NCBI RefSeq assembly: GCF_003368295.1
Contig: NW_020527717.1
Coordinates: 186,001-250,000, forward strand
Reading direction: 5' to 3'
Source of the DNA: Carassius auratus
Taxonomy: Eukaryota > Chordata > Actinopteri > Cypriniformes > Cyprinidae
DNA length: 64,000 nucleotides
This document shows, one piece after another, positions 1-12,123 of the stretch. The notes under the pieces are model-generated. The model saw nothing but the letters and a program-made list of their open reading frames with translations, did no database searches and was not told the DNA's origin. Made by a program: the position numbers and the translations under genes. Every line of letters begins with the position of its first letter. Positions within the stretch are counted from its first letter, which is position 1.

Positions 1-793
1 GTATACTTATAAACATGCATTATCTGCAAGTAATTTGTTTGGAAGGCAACAGAAGGCAAAATAATCACCCTACTTAGCATTCGGAAGAGTCATTAGCATT
101 AGAAGCACACTATGTAGGCAGCTAAAACATAGACTGTGTGTTAATGAGAGTGTGTACATGTGTGTATATGTGAGTGTATGTTAAGTAGAAGCCAAGTCAT
201 TCCAAACACAAAAAAACCCACACCAGATGCATGAAAAATGAAAACAATATGCAATCTAGAATTGGCTCAAAAAATTAAACATGATTTCCTTAGGCTAAAT
301 GGAATTATAGTCTGTAGCTAAAAAATAATAATAATAATAATCTGTGCCTGTAATACATTACGGTTTTCTTTGAAATCTGTCAATGGTGACTGCACAAAAT
401 CTGACTTTCAGTAACTAGCATTAATTCCTAAGATCATTACGAACTTTAGAAACTTTTCAGAGAAAAATCGTATAATATATAAAAATAATATAAATATATA
501 CATATAAATAGTTTTTAAAATATATACTAGATGTGTGTGTTTCTATATATACTTAAAAAATATTCACAGTACAATTTTATTTTGGGTGCGATTAATCGTG
601 ATAACAGCATTAAAGGGGTCATATGATGCCATTTCAAGTTTTCATTGAAAGTTGGAGTGTTACAAGCTGTTAGTGAATAGATAAGATCCCTAAAGTTGCA
701 GAGACTAAAGTTTAAAACCCAAATAGATATTCTTTATAAAAGTTAATACTTGTCCACACCCTCCTAAAACGGCTCATTTAAACTCACCCCCAC

Positions 794-1114
794 ATGTCGA
801 CATCACTGTGTGGGAAGATTTGCATAACACCACCCAAATGTTCACACCAAGAAAGAAGGTGTAACTTTTATTCTCGCTGTTGCTACCAGCAGCATGTCGT
901 GGAGACACTGTTTCGTTGTGAAAATGAAACTGCTTTGTTTGGTCTTCCAAAAGAGGAAACCACTAGAAATCAGTGGATAAGTTGTATTTACAGCACTGTT
1001 CCAAAACAGTTCAACCCAAATATTAAGATGTGTGCAGCGCATTTTATGGAGAACCGTTCCCTGATCCTGGGAGAGAAGACTACAATGCCAGCTGTTCTGA
1101 CTCACAGTCTGTAA
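794..1114 (+). pseudogene. THAP-domain remnant of the outer transposon
   Basis: THAP is a zinc-coordinating C2CH DNA-binding domain found in several transposases. The open stretch shows FRCENETALFGLPKEE, an NQW motif and CAAHF in the expected order. It ends after 106 residues, without a clean AVPT box and without any catalytic domain, so it is a transposase fragment and not a host gene. Confidence 0.55.
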
Positions 1115-1852
1115 GTATGATTTCATATTTAAAGGATTTGCTACTGATGATTCAAATACCAGCTCTGAGCAGTGTAGAGTAGCGCTTGTTGTTTGTTGTT
1201 TCTCCAATCACAAATGGAGACGTGGTTTTATGTTTACACGGCACGATGCAACTCAGCAGGTAAAAAGACAGTATAAGTCATTATAATTATGTCCCCACTA
1301 GATGCAACAATTGCTTTGTTTGTAATGGGTTTTCTTGTTTTTATCTCATCACGCTGGTATTCTGACCGGGACATGGCATCAAATTATGGCAAGAGGCGTA
1401 ATATTGCTGTCTCACACTTTGGCAAATTACAACGCACTGAATAGCTGGCCAATCAGAGCAAACCTCGCCTTTTCAGAACGGAGCTTTGTAAAAACTTACG
1501 TGTTTCAGAAGGCGGGGTATAGAGAAGAAACAATAAATGGACAGTATGTGGAAAATAATGTGTTTTTTTTAACCTTAAAGGGGGGTGAAATGCTCGTTTT
1601 CACTCAATATCCTGTTAATCTTGAGTACCTGTAGAGTAGTACTGCATCCTTCATAACTCCAAAAAGTCTTTAGTTTTATTATATTCATAAGAGAAAGATA
1701 GTGTGTACCGATTTTTCCCGGAAAAACACGACCGGCTGGAGGCGTGACGTGTGGGCGGAGCTAAAGAATCACGAGCGCCAGTAGGCTTTTGCGTTGAGAG
1801 TGTTTGGAAGTGACATTACCGTGAGGAAAAAAAACATCATCCAAAACAAACC

Positions 1853-2089
1853 ATGGCTAACAGTCAGATTCAGCCATTTATTTATGATCCAGAATCAGAT
1901 CCCGAGGCTGAAACTGAACGAGAGCAACAGCAGCAACGACTTGCTCCGAGCGGGGCTCGAACCCGGGTCTCGGCATGGGAGGCGGACGCACTAACAAGGA
2001 GGCAGAGATATTTTAAGCAGTTTTGCTCACCGCCTGCGGCTCCAACACACGATCGTGACCCTTTTTCGTTGGGATTGCATCATCCTTAA
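1853..2089 (+). pseudogene. Start of the inner transposon's second ORF, broken by a tRNA-like insert
   Basis: The ATG has a good Kozak context (ACCATGG). The first 30 or so residues are acidic and Gln-rich (PESDPEAETEREQQQQR), after which the reading frame runs through the antisense tRNA-like segment and ends. I compare it with the acidic N-terminus of THAP-transposon accessory proteins in fish, from memory and with limited certainty. Confidence 0.4.
1941..2003 (-). repeat. tRNA-like fragment (possible SINE head)
   Basis: The minus strand contains the B-box-like GGGTTCGAGCC (1954-1964) flanked by short complementary arms, preceded by GTTAGTGCGTCCGCCTCCCA, like the D-to-anticodon part of a tRNA. 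The full 72-nt cloverleaf and acceptor stem are not there, so this is not called as a functional tRNA. Confidence 0.5.
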
Positions 2090-2307
2090 GAAATAAACGA
2101 TGTGCAAATCCGGCGTCAAACTGGGCCTTGTTTGTAAAACAAGCATCTTCGAAATGCAGGGAACAAACACAAACACTTGCACAACTCTGTTGATGCTCTG
2201 TAAAAATAAACTCCATCCACTGGTCCCTTAATGCTGTTTTTTTTTTTTTGTAATCTGTGCAGGGCTGTCTTGCCCTGGCAACCAAAAACACACTCCTTTT
2301 GTGACAT
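2013..2307 (-). pseudogene. Frameshifted THAP domain of the inner transposon
   Basis: From the minus-strand ATG at 2307 the frame reads MSQKECVFGCQGKTALHR, giving the first Cys pair. After a long A-run (plus-strand T-run near 2234-2249) the domain continues in another frame: LRDQWMEFIF, CVCSLHF and AIPT. The order C-x3-C, W, C-x2-HF, AxPT is a complete THAP layout. Slippage in the homopolymer accounts for the break. The function would be transposon-end binding; now inactive. Confidence 0.65.
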
Positions 2308-5300
2308 TTTGCGATGCTCTCGCTCTGATCAGTGAATGCCTGTTGTGCTCTCAGTGCTCTGCTATACGGGAGCGCGCTCTTCCAGCAGAAGTGCCTCAGG
2401 ACCCATATAAGGAAATTCCGCTCCATCTAACGTCACACAGAGCCAGACTCGAAAAAAACTTTCCGAAACTTGTGACAAACCGGAAGGAGTATTTTGGGAA
2501 CAAAAATACTCCTTCAAACGTACAACTTAATTTTTGAAACTTTGTCCATGTTTAGCATGGGAATCCAACTCTTTAACAGTGTAAAAAACTCAGTATGCAT
2601 GAAATAGCATTTCACCCCCCTCCCCCACCTTTAAACCACATAAACACATTTCATTTCACCAAATACACAAAATAATGTTCTTTTTAGCAACATCATATGA
2701 CCCCCTTAATAATTATGAGATATATTTATGTATATAAAGTAAACTAAACAGCAAACTTTGTGCAAATCAGGGCATAACAATAGGCAAGTATAATAAACAT
2801 GTAAAAAAAAAATACTATATACTTCACTTCAGGATTTAAATTGTAAAATTAACTTGTACATAAACTTGGACAAAATATCTCAAAAGAAAATAAATTCTTA
2901 AAAGATTGAAACAATGGAGGATGATTAAATAATGACAGAAAATAACTGCTCCTTTAAGAAATACTTCCTCTAGATATTTTAATCTGATGCAAAATTATTA
3001 CCTTGAGATGTATTCATTTTAATATTTAATTCCTTCTTCGTCTCATTAATCAAAATCGAAACAAAATACCTCTATAAATGAGGGGTTTCACCTCTTTGTT
3101 CTCTCATTCCTCCTCTCAAACAGTCTCAATATCCCAAAAAACCTGCTACCATACAGCCAAAGTAACAAAGACATCCTCTGAGCTCATTATAGATCACACA
3201 CATGGAGTCTGTGTGTGTCTAGTAACAGGTGTGTGTTTATGAAGACACCTGGCGAGGGGGTCCCTGACTCATTCCAGCTTTAGTTCTGCTGACGGACGCC
3301 AGACGCCTAATGCTGCAAATCCTACATTAATGAGAAAGACCAACAAACAGATCAGGCCCAATCCCTTCCACAGCCATAAACACACACACACAGACTCAAG
3401 ATTCAGACTTGTGCATACAAAAGCCCTCGCATACATATGGTGCTAGCAACACTAAGGTCTTGGGTTCAGTTCACAGGGGCATGCACAGGTGCATGCTTTA
3501 AAAGCCACTTTGGATAAAAATGTCTGCCAAGTGCATAAATTGATGCATAAAATAAAGAAAATTCAATAGCAATCCATTCACACATATGATGTATCAAATA
3601 AAACTATACAAACAGCTCATTCATATCCAGACACATCCAGCAACTACAAAGGTCAATAAGTTAAACCACATGCGCATACACGTTTATTAATACACAATGC
3701 TGTGTGAAAGGGAGGTGAAACACCTCTAATTAATGGGAGGATTTATGAACTGCGCTCTCGGTTTATAATGAGATTTATGCAAATTCTGCTGCTTTCAGTG
3801 TGTTATAATTTGGTTGAAGACGGTGCAAATTAAGCGTTTTACATTGCACTCATAAATAATAAAGACTTCCCCCTCTCTTTTCTACTGTTTTAAGAGATGG
3901 AAGAATCCATCGTGTGTGGACAGGAGAGGGAATGCTGGGTAACAAATGGCTCTTCTGGGTTAGTGATGTGTGTCTGTGCACCAAGGGATTGTGGGATATG
4001 TTCAGAAGAAACTAAAAACAGTGTAAATGTCAATCTGCAATACAAACTGTGGCTCTGTTTCAAAACCTAATGAGCTGCCTTGCCAAATACTGGCATATTT
4101 CTAAGCTAACACCATGATAATCTAATGTGCACAAAAACAAGTTGTCGCAGTGCATGATGGGATTGTGTTATATGCAACAAACCCATTGTAGGCACAAAAT
4201 ATATAATACAAATAAATAGTTATTTTAAACTGCTTTAATAACTTTTTGGTTTTATGTGAATTATAGTAAATAAAACATTTTTTTTTTAAATTATATTCAA
4301 TAAAATGATTAAACTGTACATGGTTACATATATAAAAAACATTTTTCGAATTTTTGAACAATTTACAATAAATGTATTGTTATTTATATTTGTAAAAAAA
4401 GAAAATTAATAAATCTATTTTTTAACATTTCTCAATTCGTCTTCCATGTTTAATGGATTTATTCACTGCAATGTATTAAGGAATTGTGTTGTCAAAATGC
4501 ATTATGATATTGCGTTATCTGCAAATTATGTGTTGAATAAAATTCCTCAGAAGGTAATATAATCCCACGTCAGAGCATTTGGAACAGCTGTCCCGTCAGA
4601 ACAACACTGATGTGTGTTGATACTGTATGTAACGAGTATGTGTGTACGTTTATATGCAAGTATGTGTAAAGCAGTGACACTCACGTTCTATCTGTTTCTC
4701 TCTGGCTCGGGCTGATAGATGACACTATTTAGGCCACAGTGAGCTCAGTATTATGCTCATGACTGATACACTGCACATTAACACACCACCCAGCCGGGAA
4801 GAACTGACAAGAGCAATGTGCCTGCGGGATCATCTATCTCTCTCTCTCTCTGTTGCAGTCACAGGCCCGTCTCAGCAAGTGTGTAAAATGTTTTATTTCA
4901 GAGAATGTAACTCATCTCGATGGCACAACACTGACCAGACAACACAAACAGAAAATCCCGGACAAAAAAATATTAAATCTGACTGCCACAGGTGATTAGA
5001 ATGACACACAAACAGAAACATGAACATTTGTGAACAGCCTAAAGCTATGGATCGCCGGATTTCTATCATAGACATCCAAACCCCGTATTCTGAACACAAA
5101 ATGCAAGATTTAAAGCAGAATGTGCAAGCTGCACTTCTCCTTAACACAAAACAAATACTGCCAATGCCTGGCAAGCTCCAAAACGGACAAAAAAAACCAT
5201 GAAAATAGCAAATATGACTCATTAGCTATATTTTGAAACTTCTGATGCCACACGATAGCAGTGACATGAGATACGTCATTGAGTGATAATCTTTGTGGTT

Positions 5301-5377
5301 TTCAGAAGACTTGGAACAGAGTGCATGAGTCATATATGGGCTACTTGTGATACTGAATAACTATTTATAATCTAAAG

Positions 5378-5380
<3 letters not shown>

Positions 5381-5453
<73 letters not shown>
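5381..5453. repeat. (AT)n microsatellite
   Basis: About 73 bp of uninterrupted AT. Confidence 0.97.
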
Positions 5454-5456
<3 letters not shown>

Positions 5457-5551
5457 ATTTCAGTAAATGCACTAAATTTGTGAAACAGTATTACAATTTT
5501 AAAAAATTAAATAAAAATGCTTTCTATTTTAATATATTTTAAAATATAATT

Positions 5552-5640
5552 TATTCCTGTGATGCAAAGCTGAATTTTCAACATCATTACTCCAGTCTTC
5601 AGTGTCACATGGTCCTCCAGAAATCATTCTAATATGTTGA
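5552..5640 (-). repeat. Dispersed core repeat, copy
   Basis: Reverse-complement copy of the core repeat seen at 8845: TTCCTGTGATGCAAAGCTGA, then ACTCCAGTCTTCAGTGTCAC. Confidence 0.75.
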
Positions 5641-7140
5641 TTTGCTGCTCAATAATTATCGTTGCTCAATTATTAATATGGATCTTACTAGTCTAAAATT
5701 TTAAATATAAAAACATAATATTTTGCTGAAACATGACACATATTTTAGAATCCTAAAAAAAATCATATGGAAAAGTTACAAGAGCAAGATTTATTTGAAA
5801 TATAAGTCTTTTGTAACATTGTAAATGTTTCATTTTTACTTTTGATGCATCTTTGCTTAATAAATAACACATTTAAATGATTTAGTTTTTTGAGGTTATC
5901 GCACTAACCTCAAACTTTTAAATAATGTATGTATTATGGTTTCCGCAAAAATGTTAAGTAGCAAAAACGTTTTCACACTGATAATAATAAGCAAAAAATC
6001 AGCATATTACAATGAGACAAAAATATAAAAAGAATCTTTTTCAAAAGAAAATCTAAATTTTTGAATGGTAGTGCCTATTCTATGCACTGAATGATTACCA
6101 GATTCATACTGTATATCAAGGTGTTTTATCTGGTTCTCCACTGCAGTATTACTGTACAATAATGCCTCTCTAAAACATTTAATAGTGAGTGCATACAGCA
6201 CATGAATGAAATACACATTAATGGAAACTTCCAGATTCCAATGGAAGACGTATAGGTGGCTAGCATGTGAGCACGAAAGAAAGAAATAAACAGAAGGAGA
6301 ATGAAAGATAGAGAGAGGGCGAGTATGAGATGTGATTGTGTAGAGATGCTGGCAGTCAAGTGTTTTATGTAGCTCCTGGTCTGTTGGAGAGGAGGCCGCT
6401 GGGGCCAGTAAATCAGCTCAGAGAGGGCATCCATCCCTGAGTAGATCAATATACTTTCAGCCCCTGTGACTACACAAAAGCTCCTCTGGGGGCCCACAGG
6501 GGCCTGGGGTCACCACTCCACCAGCACAACACCAACTTTATTACTATCATCTCAACTGTAATGTTGTACTGCAATACAGAGACATACGCACAAACAAACA
6601 AACACTAACACACACTTCAGAGAAACATTTGAGAACAATGAAAAGCAGCATCCTAAACCAGACCAGCAATGACTTATACAAGAGATCTCGCTAAAATCTC
6701 AGTCATTTTTCCAAGACGGTGATGACAATAATAGGAGAGCAAATGGAGATAACAAAGTATCTCAATACATTTTTAATTTATTTCAACTTATAAATAACTT
6801 ATTTACACTTATTATTCCAAGAAGTAATTTTAGAAGAAACATCTGAGACAAAATGTATACAAGCAATAACATCAATAATTAATTAACATAAACAATTGGT
6901 TAATTATTCAGAGGCAATGTGAGAAAGGTTTAGGTCAGTTGACATTGTGTTACGCATCCAGTTGAGCAGTGTTACATTCAACACCACCAGGACACGTCAC
7001 TGTTTAAAAAAAAACACACATTTTTAAAAACGAAAACTATTTTTAGCTTGACATCCAATCTTAAAATGTAACACTTGGTGTGATACATTGAAAAACTACA
7101 GTTTATGATGCAAGGATATCCATTTGACCCATTTATATTG

Positions 7141-8081
7141 AAAGGGTTAGTTCACCCAAAAAATCTAAATGTATCCTTATTTTACTCACCCACAAAGCAT
7201 CCTAATTGTATATGACTTTCTTCTTTCAGATGAATCCAATCAGAGTTATATAATAAAAATTATCTCGGCACTTGCAAGAGTACGAATGGGAGTATGTGGG
7301 TGTTTTTGTTCAACAATCCAAAAATAAAGCGAACATGTCCATAATAAAACGTGCCTTCCGGTTGGTGAATAAAGGCCTCCTGTAGCAAAACATGCGATTT
7401 TGTAAAACAAATATTTAAAACATTATAAACACCTTTTTCTCACTACCTCTGACTGTCATACATGTAAGCCGTTCCAACGGATGATGTAGGAAATACAAGT
7501 CGCGCACGCACCATTGATCTGTGACGAACACAGGAAGCGCGGAGGAGAGACAACGAAACTAAACGCCAGTCATGATTTAAAAGAACAAAATGAGTATTTG
7601 TAATGAAAATGTTGGAGGATTTCGACATAAGCCAGGAAGGAAACTTTGCTTCCTTTGCTCCTGAAAACAAACTCGCGAGACTAGCATATCTCAGAGGCGC
7701 GCACTGCGCATACATCCTACACGGTCCGCCCAGAACGGCTTGCTCATATAACAGTCAGCGGAAGTGAGAAAATGGTGTATATAATGTTTTAAATATGGAT
7801 ATTTGTCTCACAAAAACGAATGGATTTACTACAGTAGGCCTTTATTTACCCCCAGCAGCCATGTGAGGCACATTTTATTACAGATGTGCGTGCTTTATTT
7901 GACTACTTTTGGACTGTTGAACAAAAACACCCACCTACTCATGTTCTAATGCTAGCAAGAGCCAGGATCATTTTAATTTAACTCTGATTGGATTGGTCTG
8001 AAAGAAGAAAGTCATATACTTTGCTTTGAGGGTGAATAAAACATGGGCTAATTTTCATTTTTGGGTGAACTAAACCTTTAA
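7141..8081. mobile_element. Foldback/MITE-type element with very long inverted arms
   Basis: The left end starts AAAGGGTTAGTTCACCC; the right end, reverse complemented, starts TTAAAGGTTTAGTTCACCC. Similarity continues inward for several hundred bases: both arms contain TATGACTTTCTTCTTTCAGA, GGGTGTTTTTGTTCAACA and AATAAAGGCCT. Almost the whole element is one imperfect palindrome with a short centre near 7520-7690. No coding capacity was seen. Confidence 0.7.
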
Positions 8082-8439
8082 CATCTTCCAACACTTAGCT
8101 CATTAAAGAATACAGTTAAAACTTTACATTTTAACAACGTGATATTAAATATTGGAATACCTAAGGTTAATTTAAATTTCAGAAGAATTTGTCATTGGCA
8201 GTTTATGTTAACCAATGAATTAACTAATGTTAAAAATGAAGCCCTGATGTAAAGTGTGATAAAAAAAAAAAAAAATCTAAACCTTTTTTAAACTATATCT
8301 ATGGCACGTTGTAGTCCAGATTAATACTTAAGTATTTGGCACTGTGATGAACATCATAGCAAATACACAAATTTAAAATTATTTAAATATGTTCCAGAAA
8401 GTAGTACAGCTGGTTTATTTGCGGTGTTTCAAGGGCAAG

Positions 8440-8750
8440 GACTGCATTTTCTGCAGTTTAGCGCCATCTGCTGTCAGAGACTGAATGTGCTTTCATTCAG
8501 CTCCTCCCTCATGTGCTCCTCCATGTGCTTCTGTTACATGCTTGTTTACATCAGAGTACACAGAGTCTTTCAAACAGCATGCAGCGGTGTTGTGCATTTT
8601 GACCAGTTGATGTTAATAGTGTAAAATGCATTACAAATTCAGAATAATTTTTAGCATAATTATTTGCGGTATTTAGAAGTGCCCACGATAACAAATATCG
8701 TCCATATTCATTACCGTGATATATCGCATTACTGAATACCGGAACAACTC
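8440..8750. repeat. Possible hAT-like transposon remnant
   Basis: The right part contains repeated ATATCG-type words and ends CGCATTACTGAATACCGGAA then CAACTCTA, which resembles the end of short hAT-like elements common in fish. No matching left end was found. Confidence 0.3.
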
Positions 8751-8844
8751 TAGTGACAATAAAGACATGTTTAAAGTAACAAAATTAAAATGAATCTTTG
8801 AACTTTATATTCATCAATGAATCCACTTTTTTTTTTTTATAATA

Positions 8845-8935
8845 TATATTAGAATGATTTCTGAAGGATCATGTGACACTGAAGACTGGAGTAATGATGC
8901 TGAAAATTCAGCTTTGCATCACAGGAATAAACTAC
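8845..8935 (+). repeat. Dispersed core repeat, copy
   Basis: Contains ATCATGTGACACTGAAGACT and then GGAGTAATGATGCTGAAAAT, with CATCACAGGAATAAA after it. The same core recurs in either orientation at 5552-5640 and 10335-10395 (both minus), 21455-21540, 31908-31967, 43043-43130 and 44770-44870 (plus), and weakly at 25675-25735 (minus). Confidence 0.8.
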
Positions 8936-9956
8936 ATTGCAAAATAGATTTAAATAGAAAACTATAGATAATAAAAATAATATAAATAAAGAATAATAAT
9001 AATAATAAAGAAATATAAATATTGCTTTGCTTCTGACAACTGATAAAAAAAAAACTCAGGGCCAGTGAAAATGTCGACAGAGCACTGAAAAAAAAAAAAA
9101 AAAAAAAAACTCAACCAAGGAAAGAAACCCTCATTGTTAATCTATTATATTATTGCCCAGTAAGACAGAGACATGAAGAGCACAGTTAAAGCGGAAAGCG
9201 CTCTATTACGTTATCTCATTGTCACTTAGTCCCACGTACAATCACGCAGATATCATCAGTCTTTGCCCCGTCGAAAGCATCGTCTTGCACGCTGGCGATA
9301 AACCGCACATGTTCCACGACTGCAACTCTGATACATGATTCACAGCCTCGAATTCATTACCCATTGTGTTAATGGCGGGTGTTTCATTAATAGGGCTGAA
9401 CTGTAAATCAAAGAGGCTGTTAATTGGCTTTGTGTCATAATCTCCGTCTAAAGCTGTTCTTCATCCATGTGCCCGTAATGTCTTAACGCCTGAGTTTCCT
9501 CTCCACTAATGAGCATAGGCACTGAAGCACAGGAGCCCTAATTTGTTTATGGGCTATTGAAAAAGGTTAGTCCCCCCCCAGAGCATGAGTTATGGTACCC
9601 TCCCTAATGTGTTCAGGGAGGAGGTAAATACCATGAGCCACATTTGCAGGGGAGAAAAGATGTAAGTAGCATAAATGATTAATTTGAATGGAGCTGGTTT
9701 CAGTGTTGAATGCAGGCGATGTTAGGTCTCTCTCGGGGTGATCCGTGCAAATCTGTTTCTGCTCATGTTTTATGTGAGTGTATTTCCATGCATAATTTGA
9801 CCTGCAATCCCGAGTTTATCCCGTTAGATAGACCCCTGAGGAGTCAACATAATCTAATCGGACCAAACCCCCTTCAGTGACTCGCTGTGCCCCAACCATA
9901 AATGACTTTAAATGTCAGAGTGAGTCTGATCCCTGTGAGGGTCCATTCACATCAGG

Positions 9957-9961
<5 letters not shown>

Positions 9962-10014
<53 letters not shown>
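9962..10014. repeat. (CA)n microsatellite
   Basis: 53 bp of uninterrupted CA. Confidence 0.97.
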
Positions 10015-10016
<2 letters not shown>

Positions 10017-10626
10017 AACTGTTCTGTTCCTCAACTTAGTGAGCTGCCTTTGTCCACACCCTCTACAAAGGCAGCAACTGCACAGGGAACACTAATACTA
10101 ACACAAAGTGTACAGGAGATCCTATTTAAAACTGATCTGACATCAGTGTGTTGCTAAACTAACACTATTAGTCATATAACAACCCCAAAAATTGGGTAAA
10201 ACTATTATTTTAATAAAATAATCTGTATGTATACATATACACAAAGTTAAAAAATTTTGGGGAAGGTTTCAAGAGTTTAAGTCTCTGATCCTCAAAATAA
10301 TATTGTGAAATATCATTACAAATTATTATTATTATTAGTGATGCTGAATTTTCAGCAGCCATTACTCCAGTTATTCTGATATGCTTATTTGGTGCTCAAT
10401 AAACATTTATTAATAATTCATATGTGCTTAATAATTTTGTGGAAGCTGTGATATTGTTTCATTGATTGAACAATTTTTTAAAATATAAATCTTGTGTAGC
10501 ATTCTCAGTTTATTAATCAATTCAATGCATTCTTTCTTAGTAAATCTTTTTTTTTTGTGACCCCAAAAATTTTAACGATTAAACATAACAACAATATAGT
10601 CTAAATATATATCAAAAGGTAAATAT

Positions 10627-10674
10627 TTAATTAAATTAAATTAAATTAAATTAAATTAAATTAAATTAAATTAA
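10627..10674. repeat. (TTAAA)n microsatellite
   Basis: Nine to ten pentamer units, directly followed by a dispersed repeat at 10675. Confidence 0.95.
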
Positions 10675-10720
10675 TGCATTTAGCAGACGCTTTTATCCAA
10701 AGCGACTTCAGGCTATCAAT
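10675..10720. repeat. Short dispersed repeat (TTTAGCAGACGC type)
   Basis: GCATTTAGCAGACGCTTTTA then CCAAAGCGACTTCA. Related copies are at about 60965-61005 (plus orientation) and about 3505-3540 (reverse orientation). Confidence 0.55.
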
Positions 10721-11270
10721 TTTTACCTATCAAAAATAAATATAAATGAATATAAATAAAATAAAATATAAATGAATTAAATATCAATGAATTGAACTTT
10801 ATAAATTCACATAATGGCAATACATGTCATTTCAAACAATACTAGGTAGTTTTTTTACTTAGTGAATGATGGAAAAAAGACTGAAGGGTTTATCGGACTT
10901 ACAGATAAATACAGCTAGAAATCTGCACTTAAATTATATAGAACTTACTATATTTAATTCATTTCAGCTCAGCTCACAAGAACACTCAATTTTCCTGAAT
11001 GCCACCACTTGCTAAATTGATCTGAATTGTATGTAATTCTTCTACCTTGAATTTCTATTCAAATTCCAATTTCACTTCCTGTGAGGCATGGCCAATTCAA
11101 TTCAAATCCACACATTAATGAATTAAAAGCTAATTCTTCAGTTCAGAACTTTGCCAGACCCTGCTGTCTGTACATCATGGTATAAATGGTAAAGCAGAAT
11201 CATTATTGGCAGAAACATTTCTATACGGACATACCTTCCAGCCCTAGTCAGCACATTTACATACAGAGAG

Positions 11271-11272
<2 letters not shown>

Positions 11273-11363
<91 letters not shown>
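11273..11363. repeat. (TG)n microsatellite
   Basis: About 91 bp of uninterrupted TG. Long open frames on both strands here are artefacts of the repeat. Confidence 0.97.
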
Positions 11364-11364
<1 letters not shown>

Positions 11365-12123
11365 CCAAAAGGCACATTCGGGCACATCCAGACAGCTCAT
11401 TTCCATGGATAAAGCTCCAGAGAGCACACTGGGTCAGTCCCTCAGGAGAGCTATCAAACACTACTGATAAAGACTGTGTCAAATCACACCAGTACAAAAC
11501 CAGAACACTGTATTCATGACAGCACAGGGTAAAGTGCTAATTATAATCATCCAGAAACAATGCTAAAACAAAAGCTCCACAATGAAAAATTTTAAAACAG
11601 CTTTCGCTTGCTGTCAGCAACAGAAGTGGGGACTCTGCTTGAGCTCTAAATTTTGCCTTCCGGATCCAATTAATTTTAGGAAGTAAATGAAGTGGTGAAG
11701 GGATTTTGGCAAATATTCATTTGGAAATCTATTCACACGAATAGCAACATGACAAAGCAAACTGCTACTGAAAATTTGTCCCAAAATTATTCAAGTGCAA
11801 CACACATTTCCACCAGTCTCTTAAAAGTTCACAAACCTGAACAAAAGAACTGGCAAGAAAATTAAAAGTAAACCTTGCTGTAAAAATAAATGAATAAACA
11901 CATGAATTAATAAATTCTGCAAAAATATATTTTTTGTTACACACATAGTAAATATTAATATAAATATTGACATATTTATATTAAATTATAAGTTATTAGC
12001 TAGAACAAATTTTAAAAATAACATATTAAATGTTTACTTGGTATCAAACAATGCATGAAACCAGTCAGTGACTCCGTTGACGTGCACCAATAATGTGATT
12101 ATTTACAATAACCAGAGTTCACT

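Larger units (their letters stand above)
1575..2634. mobile_element. Inner THAP-encoding DNA transposon nested in the first
   Basis: Bounded by TTAA at both ends. The left end reads TTAAAGGGGGGTGAAATGC; the right end, reverse complemented, reads TTAAAGGTGGGGGA then GGGGGTGAAATGC, so the termini match with a small insertion. On the plus strand at 1853 begins a short ORF (MANSQIQPFIYDPESDPE), like the start of the second ORF found with some Kolobok elements in fish. On the minus strand lies a frameshifted THAP domain. It appears to have inserted at a TTAA within the outer element. Confidence 0.65.
610..2709. mobile_element. Outer TTAA-flanked DNA transposon with THAP remnant (Kolobok-like)
   Basis: The ends are inverted repeats: left TTAAAGGGGTCATATGATG, right its reverse complement with one mismatch (2691-2709). 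Both ends carry TTAA, the target duplication expected for Kolobok and also piggyBac. Just inside the left end, 794-1114 on the plus strand encodes a THAP-like remnant with an invariant-type Trp (RNQWIS) and the C-x2-H pair CAAHF. It stops early, so the element looks dead. Its right half is interrupted by a second element of the same general kind. THAP plus TTAA favours Kolobok; this was not confirmed by alignment. Confidence 0.75.

Noticed and set aside
1941..2003. Functional tRNA gene
   Set aside because: The acceptor stem and part of the cloverleaf are missing; only a B-box-like core is present.
610..2709. piggyBac assignment based on TTAA alone
   Set aside because: The THAP remnants fit Kolobok better; piggyBac transposases do not normally carry a THAP domain. 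Left as Kolobok-like only.
6126..6497. A 123-codon minus-strand open frame with a GC-rich start region
   Set aside because: No family resemblance and no splice signals in frame; considered as a cdh23 exon but does not fit the expected next exon sequence.
11138..11519. Overlapping open frames on both strands with long His-Thr or Cys-Val runs
   Set aside because: They are produced by the (TG)n microsatellite; no splice sites or family match.
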